The notes under the pieces are model-generated. The model worked only from the letters and a program-made list of their open reading frames with translations, was not told the DNA's origin and did not search any database. The position numbers were made by a program, and so were the translations under genes. From Ryuthela nishihirai (taxonomy: Eukaryota > Arthropoda > Arachnida > Araneae > Heptathelidae), in assembly GCA_038380435.1 (NCBI GenBank), contig JAWZYU010000034.1, positions 2,090,704 through 2,154,703 of the forward strand: DNA of 64,000 bases, written 5' to 3'. Of this stretch, positions 22,135-34,313 are shown in pieces (the first letter of the stretch is position 1; each line of letters starts with the position of its first letter).

Positions 22135-22394
22135 GTTGGGTTGGGTTGGGTTGTTTTACCTCTGAGCGGCACTTTTTTGCACACCGTGGGCTAAATGGCC
22201 AGGTCACATGGACCCCGAAGGCTCAGAGAAGGTTGGGGGAGGGGACCCACTGGAACAGCTGTTGGGAGACAGATGGTAGCCTCCCGTCAAGGCCATCCAG
22301 CGTGTTCTTTAACGTGCACAAGGTATGGCTCTCCCGCACACGGGGCCACGGCTTAACGTCCCATCCGACGGACGGCGGCCTTTCCAAGCCCATC
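22135..22394 (-). mobile_element. SINE-1 copy, 5' truncated with perfect target duplication
   Basis: Minus-strand SINE-1 body and tail with the entire tRNA head missing. Perfect 12-bp direct repeats atatgccaccga flank it (22123-22134 and 22395-22406). The tail side has a (ttggg) repeat, as at other SINE-1 ends. A headless copy with a perfect duplication shows that truncation happened at insertion. Confidence 0.95.
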
Positions 22395-22529
22395 ATATGC
22401 CACCGAAGATCAACAGGTTTTGGGAAGGGTACATCATTGCCTTCTCTGATGCCCAGTAATCCAGGTCACAAATTATAAAGATGTGCAAAACTAGAGAATT
22501 TAGCATTTATTAAAAGGGCATCTATGTGG

Positions 22530-22960
22530 TAAAACTGTGCACAGGAGACAGACCCCTGGAAGCAGTTGCAGGTATGTCAAAAGCATAGTGTCCAGTCACA
22601 CCAAATGCTATCAAGAAGGCATTCATATGGCCAGTGGACAAAACCCTGCAACCCAGAGAATCAAAGCCATGAAGATGTCCCAGTTGACTGTCTCCCAGAT
22701 CATCTGAGACAATCTTCACTTACAATGCACATATAAATCATGTGTTCACCAGCTGCTGCCTTGTCACATAATGGCTTACCAATTGCTGCAAGCTGATAAA
22801 TGTTACCTGGCAGGCATCAAGTAGAAGAATGTGGCCACATTGGATGAGGGATATATCTAGCTAGACAACTGCAACAAATTTTGGTCTGACTGTCGATGGA
22901 TTATGGAATGCTTGAAAAAGAGGAATGGAATTGATCAGTTATGACAGTGCTTTCTTTGCA
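22530..22960 (+). pseudogene. Mariner-like transposase remnant
   Basis: Plus strand with frameshifts. VTPNAIKKAF (about 22593-22622), then a stretch reading IKAMKMSQLTVSQII (about 22660-22705), resembles the HTH/linker of mariner transposases that carry an N-P-x-x-S-I-R-x-M block. MDYGMLEKEEWN near 22895 resembles the N-P-M-D-Y motif at the end of the mariner catalytic core. The catalytic region between is not readable. No terminal repeats were found. Confidence 0.55.
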
Positions 22961-23069
22961 GAAGTTTACTAGAATGGAAGGCATGCTGTAAGGAAATTGT
23001 TACAGAACAGGGACACCAGAGTGAGTATTACTGATAGTTCTATGGGCTTCCTGAAACAGCACCATATAA

Positions 23070-24030
23070 CATAATCAACCTCAGTGTGTCACCTCAAATC
23101 AACCTCAAAGTGTGGAGTATTTCTATTCCGCACTTTGAACATCAAGTAAAATAATCTCTCCTGTTAGAATTTAGCTGCATGCATTCGGGTTTTTGAGGCC
23201 AAGGTTTGAATGGTGGTGTTTGAATTTATACTGAATGATATTCTAATGATTCACTCACAAATATGAGGTGTTTGTTATCCAAGAATACTTTTTGTTCCTT
23301 TTTTTTTTGAAAATGAAAGAAATAATTTTGCTCTAGTTGAATGATACCATAGAACACACCAATAAATTAATATTTAGTTTTAACCTGATATTTTATTTCT
23401 TTTCATTTCTGCTGTAAAGAATGAACAGTAGTTTCTTTTTAAGGATCAGTATTAATATACAAATGATACTGATACAAATGATACTACTATATTATATGAA
23501 ATTATACTAAATATCTCAAAGGTACTGAGCTTATCAAGTAAAAGTCATGAAATGGAGGATCACTATATTTTATTGCATAAGCAAATGATTCCTAATCTTT
23601 TTATGGCTGTGTACCAGTTTTTAAGTCTAAACCTATTTAGTATCAATAGTCATTTTTGAACAGGAATGCAATAAAACAGAGTATTGAACTATTTTGTTTC
23701 CACCACATTTATTTTTAACAACGTGGAAAAGCAATTGATTAAGATTGTGTGCATCTACCCAGAAAATATTGCTTTAAAATGTTTATGAATAGTAGCTGGG
23801 ATATCCAAATGATGGTCAAATTGTTGATACCAATAATATATTACCTGATAGCATAATGTTTTGACCTAACTTTTTTTTTTAATGAACGTACAATACCAAT
23901 GACATGGCAAACTAAATATTTATAATTTTAACCACTTTTCTTTAAAAAATCCACACAGAGAACCATGGAAGTGTCAGATAAACAATGTAATGGAGATGAT
24001 AGTTGCAAACAAAGTGAAGGCAGCAAGATG
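23070..24030. other. No recognisable feature
   Basis: AT-rich sequence with no recognisable coding or repeat structure apart from a short inverted match (caaagtgtggag near 23105 against ccgcactttg near 23128). Confidence 0.45.
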
Positions 24031-24043
24031 GAGGATGGATTGG

Positions 24044-24335
24044 GTTGTTTCACCTCTGAGTAGCACGTTTCTGCTCACAATGGACTAAATGGCCAGGTCA
24101 AAAGGACCCCAAGGGCTCAGAGAAGGTTTGGGGAAGGGAACCCACTGTACAGCTGTTAGGAAACAGATGGTAACCTCCTGTTAAGACCATCCAGCTTGTT
24201 CTTTACATGCACAGCGTATGACCCTCTTGCACAAGATGACTTAATGTCCCACCGATGGACAGTGGCCTTTTCAAGCCCATTGGTGTCTCCTACTGACTGA
24301 GGGCGGAGAGTTTTTGTGGGGATAAATCTCAACAC
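24044..24335 (-). mobile_element. SINE-1 copy, diverged, headless
   Basis: Minus-strand SINE-1 from the tail (gggttgtttcacctctg) to the start of the body (gggataaatctcaacac). The tRNA head is absent. Confidence 0.85.
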
Positions 24336-24344
24336 TGGACAGCA

Positions 24345-24440
24345 GACCCCATCCTTTTGAAGGAAGGGGATTCACTGAATAGCTGTTCATGAGACAGATG
24401 GTAGCCTCCTGTCAAGGCCATCCAGCATGTTTTTTTTAAC
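24345..24440 (-). mobile_element. SINE-1 fragment
   Basis: A second partial SINE-1 body in the same orientation, directly after the previous copy: gagacagatggtagcctcc, then caaggccatccagcatg, then a T-run where the gtgttctttaacg block should be. It may be a segmental duplication of the neighbouring copy or an independent insertion. Confidence 0.65.
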
Positions 24441-24487
24441 TAAAAATGAAAGTAAAAGCAGAGTGTGCTGAATTAAAGAGAGATTAA

Positions 24488-25197
24488 GTTAACTCTATAA
24501 ACACTCTAGGTGCTGGAGTAGTCACAGGGTATCACGACAAACAATCATCTCATTGACACTAATGGGACAATTGATGGTCATAAGTCGTGCAAAGTTTAGA
24601 TTAAATAATCACACCTGCATTTTTTTCTCTTTACTTTCATTTTCCTGGAGGTAGTTTCGTCGGTTGTTCAAGGAGGACAATTCTGGGTTGTGTGCTGTTC
24701 TCGGTAGCTGATGTTTTCACAGGTCTAGTATTGTTGCCTATCACTTATTGGATAAAGTTCTTGCATGAGGTGGTGTTGCACGCATAAGAGTGCGAAGTTT
24801 AGAATGACACCTAGTGACTCATACCACAGAGGCAGCAAAGTGCCACACCACTGCACGTAAGAACTCTATTATCAAGTGAGAAGCAACAATACTGGATCTG
24901 TGAAAACATCAGCTACCGAGAACAAAACACCTTGGAATTGTCCTCCTTGAACAACTAGCGAAGCTACCTCAAGAAGAATGAAAGAAAAAAATGCAGGTAT
25001 GACTAACCAATCAACTACTTGCAATATTTAATTACTAGGAGTTGCAATTACACCTAACTTTAGATTAAACCTTGCAATTTAACCAAAACTTCGCCATACC
25101 AATATATGACCATCAATTACCCTATTAGTGTTAAGGAGCCAATTGTTTGTTGCAACATGACGTAACTAGTCCAGTACTTAGTGTTTATAGAGTTAAC
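24488..25197. mobile_element. TTAA-flanked foldback element
   Basis: About 710 bp, nearly all inverted repeat. The left arm (about 24488-24781) and the right arm (about 24842-25197) are diverged mirror images: gttaactctataaacac at each outer end, and blocks including ttgttcaaggaggacaatt and gttctcggtagctgatg inside. The right arm has about 60-100 extra bases. TTAA stands directly outside both ends (24484-24487, 25198-25201). There is no coding capacity. TTAA targets are typical of piggyBac, but the termini do not start with the usual CCY. Confidence 0.85.
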
Positions 25198-25367
25198 TTA
25201 ATCACTCTTTATGTTCTTTAATGTGTACAAGGAGGTACTGTGGTAGTTATGGGAGGAGACAGGATTCAGTGAAGATGGAAAACTGGAAATTAATATGCAA
25301 ACTTAGATGATATTTGGAAGAAATTGTGTGACTGTAGGGTTGTAAGAAATTGTGCTTTAAGGATATA

Positions 25368-26581
25368 CACTGATTAGTCAATACATTAAGACCACCTCTG
25401 CGTTATGCAAAGAAGCGCACATGCAGCCAATTAATGTCACGTTCCAAGCACGCGAATGATATATATATAATACCTGGGTTGGAGCTCTCGCAGGCAGTAT
25501 TTCATTTTGTCTCAACATGGGAAAAGCAAAGGATTTATCCGATTTTGACAATGGCCAGTTCATTATGGCAAGACGCCTTGGTAAGAGCATCTCCGAAACA
25601 GCGATGCTGGTAGGCTGCTCATGCTATGTAGTAGTTAGTACCTATCAAAGATAGTTCGAAACAGGTAACACTTGTAGCCGTCAACAAGGTGTGGGCTGGC
25701 CAAGCCTCATTGGTGCCACAAGTCAGTGCAGGTTATCTTGTCTGCAGCAACAGGAGGGATACTGTGGCTGACATTACCCATAATTTCAATTGTAGTAAAG
25801 GGCCCAATGTGTCTGAACACACAGTTCATTGTAAGCTCTTGGATATGGGTCTCCGCAGCCACAGACCCATTTGTATGCCTATGCTCACAGCTGTTCACTG
25901 TCGTCAACGCTTGCAGTGGGCATGTAATCATCGACATTGGACCATAGAAGACTAGACGAGGGTCGCATGGTTGAAAGAATCCCATTTTCTGTTACACCAT
26001 GTGGGCAGATGAGCTCATGTGTGACCTTTACCCATGGGAGCCTTCTCACCTGGATGCACTGTGAGATGAATACAAGCAGCTGGAGGGAGTGTGATGGTCT
26101 GGGCAATATTTTCTTGGGGAACACTTGGACCAATCATCTCTCTACAGCAAACTCTGACAACTGTCACCTACCTGAACATCGTGGGTGACCAAGTACACCC
26201 CTTTATGACGACTGTATTCCCTGGTGGAGTGGTGTCTTTCAACAAGACAGTGCCCCATATCACACTGCGAAGAAGGTTCAGGAATGGTTCCTAGAACATG
26301 ATGAGGAATTCCATTTATTGCCATGGCCCTCAAATTCATGACATGAATCCTATTGAGCATTTGTGGTTTGAGTTGGAGAAATGAGTACGAGCAACATCAC
26401 CCCAACAACATAATTTAGGGGAACTGAGGGATCTTCTGTTGCAGTCATGGTACCAAATATCAAGTGACAATTACCAATAATTTGTTGAATCTATGACTCA
26501 TTGGGTGAGAGTTCTTTCGGCAGTGAGAGGTGAACCTACATCATATTAGGTAGGTGGTTTTAATGTTTTGGCTGATCAGTG
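25368..26581 (+). mobile_element. Tc1-like element, complete but dead
   Basis: A 1,214-bp element bounded by TA (25366-25367, 26582-26583). Terminal inverted repeats: left cactgattagtcaatac, right ending ttttggctgatcagtg. The length and repeat structure match Tc1-like elements. It encodes a decayed DD34E transposase and sits close to, perhaps within, an old LINE-R fragment that is recognisable on its right side. Confidence 0.9.
25517..26545 (+). pseudogene. Tc1-like transposase pseudogene
   Basis: Starts [15 protein letters not shown] at 25517 and continues through the first HTH ([18 protein letters not shown]), then breaks into several frames. The second catalytic Asp lies in FQQDSAPYHTAKKVQEW (about 26237-26287). 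The last acidic residue is in a frameshifted MNPIEHLWFELEK block (about 26341-26382). The end reads SMTHWVRVLSAVRGEPTSY. In-frame stops and frameshifts exclude activity. The family assignment (DD34E) rests on the 34-residue D-to-E spacing pattern and the NPIEH motif. Confidence 0.85.
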
Positions 26582-26589
26582 TATTTGTG

Positions 26590-26925
26590 ATTATGGAAAA
26601 ATAGACATATACATCTGAAAACTAAAATTAAGCTGTAAAATAGTTTAATCCTTTCTAAAGGTTTCTTAAATTTGTTATGGTAGTGAAACAAACCCTTTCT
26701 AAGCAAGATAGCAGGAAACTTGATGTCTTTGATTCTAGATGCTTATGTGGTATCTTGGGCATTAAGTGATTTGGTTTTATAAGTAATGATGATATTGTAA
26801 GGAGTCAGCAATTACTATTGAGTAGTATCCTATGTAGGGAGTGACATTAGTTTGGACATGTTGCGTGCATGCAGAACTAAAGATTAGTGAATAGAGTTAT
26901 GAACAGTGTACCTAAAGGCCCGAGA
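26590..26925 (+). mobile_element. LINE-R fragment, old
   Basis: Matches the 3' part of the LINE-R ORF (compare 57695-58020) with many substitutions: atagacatatacatctg, then gattctagatgcttatg, atcttgggcattaag, and ggttatgaacagtg-like sequence near 26890. The match fades at about 26925 before the 3' repeat tail. Confidence 0.75.
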
Positions 26926-26929
26926 TATT

Positions 26930-28184
26930 CAGAAATATTTGTATATCCATATAGTGGTATTTTTTTCCTTTCATAGAAACTGGTCTAGGTATCAAATGAG
27001 CATCAGTATGTAGAACATATAATTATATCTGCACTTCATCTGCTGTTTTCAATTTTTTTGAGTGAAATTTGTTTCCTAGATACACTAGTCTGGACATTTT
27101 AACTTGCAAACAGTGATTTTCCCATTTCTAAATATACAACCAATTATTAAAAAGGGAATATTTAGATTGGTTCTACATACAATTAGATTAGCTTTTAAGA
27201 GAGGTGGTTGGCTAAATCCCAAAACATTTGGTTATTACATGGTGTTTCCTAAGCAGAGCAAAATGAATGTTATGAACAAATGGAAAATTATGAATAAAAG
27301 GAAATTTTGTGTTACTGAGTATTTTACTCTCCGCAAGTTCATTTTAAATATAACATCTTCACTGAAACCTTAATCCTTAGATATATTTTTAAAACAGCAA
27401 TGAAGAATTAGCTTGCACATGATAGTTTTACAGATAGGATTGGGTTCATGTGGAGTACAGTGACTAAGAGACTGCTTCCATAGCATTGCCTAACTATGTC
27501 CTTTCCAGAAATGAAAAAGAAAATGAAATACCTGTACCAGGGCCATATCTATGAGGGTGGGGGAGGGGGCCATGTCTTCTCCATGAAAATATTAGTAAGA
27601 ATAATGGAGGCCAAAATTTATTAAATTTGTGTTTATTCCAAGCATTTTTCGAAAAACTCTAAAGCAAAGCAGAAATGTTACACTGCAAGGAAAATCCAGT
27701 CTTGTCACTTCACCTTTTTGTCTTTTTCTGGCTCAATTGCGTCACTTGGCCTCCCCTTTATTTTTTCTAGATCTAGGCCTGCCTCTATCTGATATATGTG
27801 ATAGGATATAAAATACATCTTTTTAGTAATGTGATAATGTATATGAAGTAAATGCCAAGAGGATTATCAACCCAAGTGGCACAATCCAACTGGGAGTATG
27901 TTGGACCCCTTGAATAAAGAGAGAACAACTCTGAATAAAAAACATTGCTACTAAATCTTGAAAATACAAGTGAAGTCCATCAATTAGCATTTCCACTCAA
28001 GTTTCCAAAGGTTTTCTATATGTGGGATGGGGTAAACAAGTCGCTCAATTATCCTAAAATTATTTTTTGCGCCATTGGTGCATCCTCTTTTTCCATCATA
28101 CAAGTTTCATTCATATATCTAATTTATACACTGTATATGTGAAATGCACATTATACAAGAACAGTACACTAGACTATAAATGAG
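26930..28184. other. Mostly unrecognised; possible small MITE
   Basis: AT-rich sequence. About 27540-27784 has weak terminal similarity (cagggccatatctatg at the left, ctagatctaggcctg at the right), which might be a hAT-type MITE, but no good target duplication was found. A phrase near 27845-27890 (agaggattatcaaccc, then aagtggcacaatcca) recurs at about 37225-37270. Confidence 0.35.
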
Positions 28185-28194
28185 CTGTTATAGG

Positions 28195-28519
28195 CCTCAC
28201 TTTGACCAGCGTTGAGATTTATCTCCTCAAAACTCCCCACCCTGCCCTCGGTCAGTAGGGGACACCAATGGGATTGGAAAGGCCACCATCCATCTGATGG
28301 GATTTTAGGCAGTGGTTCCATATGTGGGATAGCTATACCTTGTTCACATTAAAAACATGCTGGGTGACCTTGATGGGATGCTACCATCTGTCTCCTAACA
28401 GCTGCCCAGTGGGTCCCCTCCCTCAACCTTCTCTGAGCTCTCAAAGTCCTTGTGAACTGGCCATTTAGTCCATTGTGTGCAAGAAAAGTGCTTCTCAGAG
28501 GTAAAACAACCCAACCAAA
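28195..28519 (+). mobile_element. SINE-1 copy, 5' truncated
   Basis: Plus-strand SINE-1 from gaccagcgttgagattt to gaggtaaaacaacccaac. The tRNA head is missing. The 10-bp direct repeat ctgttatagg lies at 28185-28194 and 28520-28529. Confidence 0.9.
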
Positions 28520-28718
28520 CTGTTATAGGATTTCTGCTTTGACATTATTTGGTTAAATCAAGATGATCCTGAAATTTTAATAGTGTTTTATAGAAATTCC
28601 TCATTGTAAGTTGTCCAAGTACACTTTAAATTTAGAACATTTCTTGCTGAAAAAAAAACTAGAACAAACAAACCTACAATTAAGAATTTTTTTTTTTATA
28701 TATAGCATGTACACTGTT

Positions 28719-28754
28719 CAAAGTATCTATGGATTAATATCCATAGATACTTTG
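28719..28754. repeat. Hairpin
   Basis: Perfect 15-bp arms (28719-28733, 28740-28754; caaagtatctatgga) with a 6-nt loop. Confidence 0.75.
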
Positions 28755-29576
28755 GTCAGGTCATAAATACTTTGGTCATGGTCAGACAACCTTTGCCCTA
28801 CCAAAAGTATCACTCTTCTCAGTATTGCCTACCTTAATGACTGGCAACTCTTTTGAAAGAATAACTGGTTAAGAAACTAGGCAGTGAGTGGAAGGAGTTC
28901 TGTGCATAAGAGGGTTAATTATGCAAACAGACAGACTGAGGAGCACCACATCATGGTAGCTTATCAGTGGTCAGCGAAGGTCACACATAACTTAGAACAG
29001 CATCTGATCACACGAACTGTAGTGACCTGAGGATGAAAAGGGCAGATCAGGTCACGATTCACACAAAAACAAGGGTATTTGATGTGACTTCATCTGCCAG
29101 CCAAGGTATTGGAGAGCTCTTACATATCAGACTGAATTATGTTACTGAATGATAGCATTAGTAATTGCCACAGCCTGTTTCAAGTTTCTGTAAGCAGGAA
29201 GTGTTATGTGTTATTGTGTACTGGTTGTTATTTAATTTGTTATTAAATCTATGTTATGTTTGTCCAGTTCAAGTTTCAGTAGTCCACTCATTCCTGACTC
29301 TATATCTGCTCCGGGACCTTCATTCTTCAATCAAGTTGCTGCATATAAATATCTCAGGTAATGGCAGGCAGAAAAGACAGGGTGCAACAGATATTATGTA
29401 TATGCACAAAAAAGTTGAACATGACAAAAGTAAAAGATTACTTTTTTAAACCCTTTTACAGTTATACCTGCCTTCAGTCATGAAGTCTCTGTTTTACTGT
29501 GCAGTCATATCCAACTACAATTATATTTACCTATCTGCACCATCTAAACTGGCCAAATGAAAAGCAGGAAACTTGA
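28755..29576. other. No recognisable feature
   Basis: AT-rich sequence preceding the giant foldback. The frame at 29165-29449 has no recognisable motif. Confidence 0.45.
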
Positions 29577-31216
29577 CTGTAAACAGGATCTACAACAATT
29601 GGGTGGAAGTCAACTGGGTGGACAACTGGGTTGAAAAAAGGAAATGATGAGAAATAATTTGGATTACTATTACAAAATAATCCTAAATATCCCAATAATC
29701 CTAAAATTTATGCCAAGAGCAAAAAAATTCAACATTCCTCGGAAATCTCTTGAACCATGCAAGTTAATAAAACAGATTAACTTAGATAATCACATAGTCG
29801 ATAACTATTCTCTTCAATCTGACATTGAATACTGCAAAATTTTTAACAAATCTATTCCTTCTGACCAAAATAAAAGTTACATGAATGCACTGCAGTATTT
29901 GTATTTATTCTCTTTAATTGGTTTTTTGATAAAGAGTTTGCCTCTACCCTCTTTAATTCAACGGCACACTACAGTGGATTTTTTATATTTTCCTTCTAAA
30001 CATAGTAAATGGAAAATGAAATACACTACTGCAAAACAAAGCTTCATAAGATAATCTGCTTTTTCAGTAATGACCATCAATAAATTGAAGTTTTCAAAAA
30101 TAATTTTCTTCTGAAAGAAACAATTGGAAATCAAAACAGATGATATTGACAATTTTCCTCACTAATCCAACTTTGTTAAAACATATTCTTAAATTTTTTG
30201 TTCCATTCTCCCGATTCTAAGTCAAACAACTTCAAATAAAAGGAACAACTAATGGACACGACGACACATAAGAATGCTAGTATTCTCAATAATCCGTCAC
30301 TCAATAAAACAAATATTTTAAACCTCTTTTACTTCTAAAAGAAACAATTGGAAATCAATCAAATATATTACAGGAAATCAAAACAATCGATATTGAGAAT
30401 TATTCTCACTAATCTGACTTTTGATACAACGATTTTTTGCATTTTTGTCCCATTCTGTTCATTCATGTAAAATGATCTGGAATAAAAATAAAGGACCAAA
30501 GAAAACCAAACTGTTTAAGACAATTATTATTAAGTATATTTTAAAGGTTCTTTTCTTTTGACAGGCACAGTCGGAAATTGAAAAACATATAAAAGCGAAT
30601 GATAACAGCTACCAATATTTACACATATTCATGCTAATCAGGCTTTGCTCAAAACGAAATCTAATGTATATATTACATTCTGTTTCTTCTAAATGGAATA
30701 ATCTATAGTCAAAGGAATGCAGCTGCAGGAACACAATCTGCATAAGAATGTTTGTATTCTCACTAATCTTACATTGATTAAAACAAAAGATTCCTTCCTT
30801 TATAAAACAACCAATCAAATATAAAGGGAATGCCTTTATGAAACTAAATTAGCTGGCATTTACATGTATTTTAGCTAATCTGTGAGCAATGATGCATTTG
30901 GGTGCATCATTAGTCACAGATTCTATATAATATGATTTTGATTAAAATATATTATCAGTAATTGAAGGAACCCAAGATAGAACATTTATTCCATCTGGTC
31001 TTTTACTCATTAAAGCATTTACAAAAAAATTAAAGTTTTTAAAGGACTCCCTCTCTAATCTGAAATTTCAATACATCTAATTTTTTTAGAAACTCCTTTG
31101 AATGAAACTATCTGAAATGATTTGGCAAACAACCAAAGTTTTTTACGATCCATCATCCAAATAAAAATTATAAATCATTATTTACAGTTATAATTGTAGT
31201 GTAATATGTTAAAGTT

Positions 31217-34200
31217 GGTCTGTAAATGGTAGCTGGAAGTCACTGGAAGGAGAACTATGCACCAATCCCCTGTGATGATGCACAGAACCGGCCAGGCCGA
31301 GCACCTAATGTCCGACCCCGCCTTCTCGTGGTGCAGACCGTTAGTACCTTTCAGAAGAGATACTCTCTTGTGGAAGTGAACGGAAGGGGAGGCCTGCCAG
31401 ATTAGTGTGGTCTACTGATCTGGACAATTCTGGCTACTTTTCTTTTTTTTCTACCCTGCTGAGGAGTGGTCAACCACACAGGATCCTGGTGCTGACCATA
31501 TAAACCCAGTGGACTGAATTATGGCTCTGAGCTTGATTATGGATCCTGAATTTGCTGCACTGATGGACTTCTGTGGAAGGAAAATCTTCCGCTGTGTTTT
31601 CTGTTTGTTTGTGGGTTGACAGCCCCAAGTGATTAGATTCACAGGATATATTTATCAGCTGATGGATAATCCTGAGCAGAGGTCATCGCAGGCATCTGAA
31701 CTCTTTGCTTCTACTGGCATCGTCAAATTCTACATTGGTGGAAGTCTTTCAGTGTAGATGGCTTCAGCATTTAGTAGTGTGGGAACAGGGTCTTTGCCCA
31801 TGTCTGCAATTAGGAGGCTGTTTGATGAAAGGTTTCTTACAGCAAAATTTCAGACAAGCGTTAACGACCTGAATGTTATCTGCTGTTATGCCCCCACTGA
31901 GGATGCCGATGAGGATGAGAAGGATAGGTTTTACGGACAACTTCAGGATATTTTGAATTCTGTCAAGAAAGGAGATATTACCCTTGTTCTAGGTGAATTC
32001 AATGCCAAAGTTGGTACTGACTCTGACCTTTGGGGAAGGGTGATAGGCCCTTTTGGTATTGGTAGTTGCAATGGGCAACATCTCCTACAGGTAAGTAAAC
32101 TCAATGGTGTCAGAATAACTAATACTTATTACAAACACCGTGACACACATAAGTACACATGGGTTTCACCTGATTGGCTGCATGAGAATGTGATTGATTA
32201 AATATTAATTAACAGCAAATGGGCTAGTTCTGTTAGGAATACCAGGTCATATAGGGGAGCTGAAATTGGATCTGACCATTACCTTGTTAAAAGTGTCTTG
32301 CAACTTAAACTTAAAAAGTGTTGTGCTAAAGTTAAAAAATTTACCTTTAATACTGAAGTTCTGAAAGACCCAGTTATAGCTAAAGCTTACCATGATAGGT
32401 TACTTAGTCATTATTACTATGGTTTGCTTACTACTGAATGTCCTTAATCAATACCCTACTAGTCCTAATAGAAAGCATTACAGAGAGCTTAATAAACGTG
32501 TAAAGGATCAGTTAGCTGCTGATAAGAATCTATGGCTTGATGGCTTGGCTGACAAAGCCGAGGAAGCAGACAGCACAACAGCAGAGAGCTATACCAGATA
32601 GTTAATGTTTTGTGTGGTAGAAAACGGACAGGTATACTGGGAATGAAGGATAAACAAGGTAAAGTTATAGAAGGTGAGGATTCTGTCATGGCTGGGTGGG
32701 TTGAGCATTTCAGTGATGTTCTGAACAATGTGGTTAGTTTTACTCCCATTCTTTGCAATGATGATAGATGCATTGGTGGCTTTAATGTTGGCCCTATAAC
32801 ACAATCTGAAGTTATTATGGCTGTTTCTAAACTTAAACTTCATAAATCCCCAGGTGTAGATGAAATTACTACGGAAATGCTTAGAGCTGGGAATATTTCT
32901 GTTACCACTTTGATGACTGAAATTTTGAATATCTTTTATGATAAAGGGATGGTTCCTAAGGATTTTACCAGAGCTATTATTATCCCTATTTTCACAATTC
33001 TTGTGATAACTATAGGGGTATCAGCCTACTCTCTGTTCCAGGGAAAGTTCTTTGCATGATTGTGCTTAATAGAATTAAGAATCTAGTTGACAGGCAATTG
33101 TGTGATGAGCAATGTGTATTCAGAAGTGGTAGGGGATGTGTAGATCAGATACTTGAGAAATGATTAGAGTTAGACAGATTCTTGAGAAATGTTTAGAGTT
33201 TCAGAAACCTTTGGTTGCTAGCTTTGCTGATTTCAAAAAGACTGACTCTGTTGATCGTCATAATCTGTGGTTGATTGTAAGATCATATGGTATACCAGAC
33301 AAGTTAGTTAACATAATGAAAGCTATCTGTAATAACACTGAGTCGTGTGTGAGAGTTGGTAAGGCTTGTAGCAATTGGTTTAGCATTACTTCTGGTGTTC
33401 GACAAGGGTGCATTTTGTCTCCTTTTCTCTTTAGCTTGGTTATTGATTATGTTAAGCGAAATTCACTTCAAGGGAAAGATTTTGGCCTTAAATGGGCTGG
33501 AGATATGAAAATTTTTGAATTAGATTATGCTAATGATTTAGCCCTTTTGGCAAATGATGTTGATGAGATGAACTCTTTCATTCGAGCTGTTGATGAAATT
33601 GGTACTAGAGTAGGTTTGGTTATAAACAGAGAGAAAACTAAGTGATGAAAATTGGTCAGGCAGGCTGTGATTCAGTTAATCTGAATGGTTGAAATCTTGA
33701 ACAGGTGTCACAGTTTAATTATCTTTGGAGCTATGTAACATATGCTGGTGATGTATGGCATGAGATTAACAGACGAATAGGGATTGCTCCCGGGACTTTT
33801 AAGAATCTATGGAGAGTGTGGAGAAATAGGCGTATACACCTAAAGACTAAAATTAGACTGTATAATAATTTGGTTCTTTCTAGGGTTAGTTATGGTAGTG
33901 AACTTGGACACTTGGAAACTAGATGCTTTTGATTCTAGATGCTTATGCAGTATCTTGGGCATTAGGTGGTTCAACTTTGTAACTAATGATGAGGTTAGGC
34001 AAAGGAGTTAGCAACCTCCTTTAAGCAGCATATTGTGCAGAGAGAGACTACGTTGGTTTGGCCATGTTGCCCGTATGGATAATTATAGATTGGCGAATAG
34101 GGTTATGAACAGTGTGCCTAAAGGCTTCAGAAAGAGGGGGTGACCAAGGATGCGGTGGGTACACAATGTCAAACAGGACTTTATTAGAATTAGTGTGCAG

Positions 34201-34313
34201 TGGCTGGATGCAGCAGATGTAGCTCAGGACAGACTTGCTTGGAGAACTAAATTGCATGGTCTGGTTGGACCTCCATAGCCCATGGCTGCTTGAGGATGAT
34301 GATGATGATGATG
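31217..34313 (+). mobile_element. LINE-R copy A, inserted in the foldback arm
   Basis: An APE-type non-LTR element with a 5' untranslated region starting near tctgtaaatggtagct and a (GAT)n 3' tail (34295-34313). Imperfect direct repeats flank it: aatatgttaaagtt (31203-31216) and aatattaaagtt (34314-34325). Compared with copy C it lacks about 310 bp covering the endonuclease N-terminus (junction near 31827), about 250 bp between endonuclease and RT (junction near 32440), and a short piece near 32990, and it carries frameshifts. Its RT active-site box reads YAND in place of YADD, and the endonuclease GDFN motif reads GEFN. Confidence 0.9.
31758..34275 (+). pseudogene. LINE-R copy A ORF (endonuclease/RT) pseudogene
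   Basis: Broken reading frame. Endonuclease C-terminal half with ICCYAPTEDADEDEKDRFYG and the GEFNAKVG block (31758-32200), linker YPTSPNRKHYRELNKRVKD (32450-32510), RT start with SKLKLHKSPGVDEITTEM (about 32820-32880), RT core GVRQGCILSPFLFSLVIDY (33390-33450) and LDYANDLALL (33520-33550), then the C-terminal region with a mutated RLRWFGHVARMDNY block (about 34045-34095). Multiple deletions, frameshifts and stops make it inactive. The RT residue that should be the first Asp of the YADD pair is Asn (codon 33532-33534). Confidence 0.9.

Noticed and set aside
27540..27784. hAT-type MITE
   Set aside because: Terminal similarity is weak and no 8-bp target duplication is visible; kept only as a remark.
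29644..30054. 136-residue open frame
   Set aside because: It lies entirely in the repeat array of the giant foldback, has no domain, and its mirror region has no matching frame.
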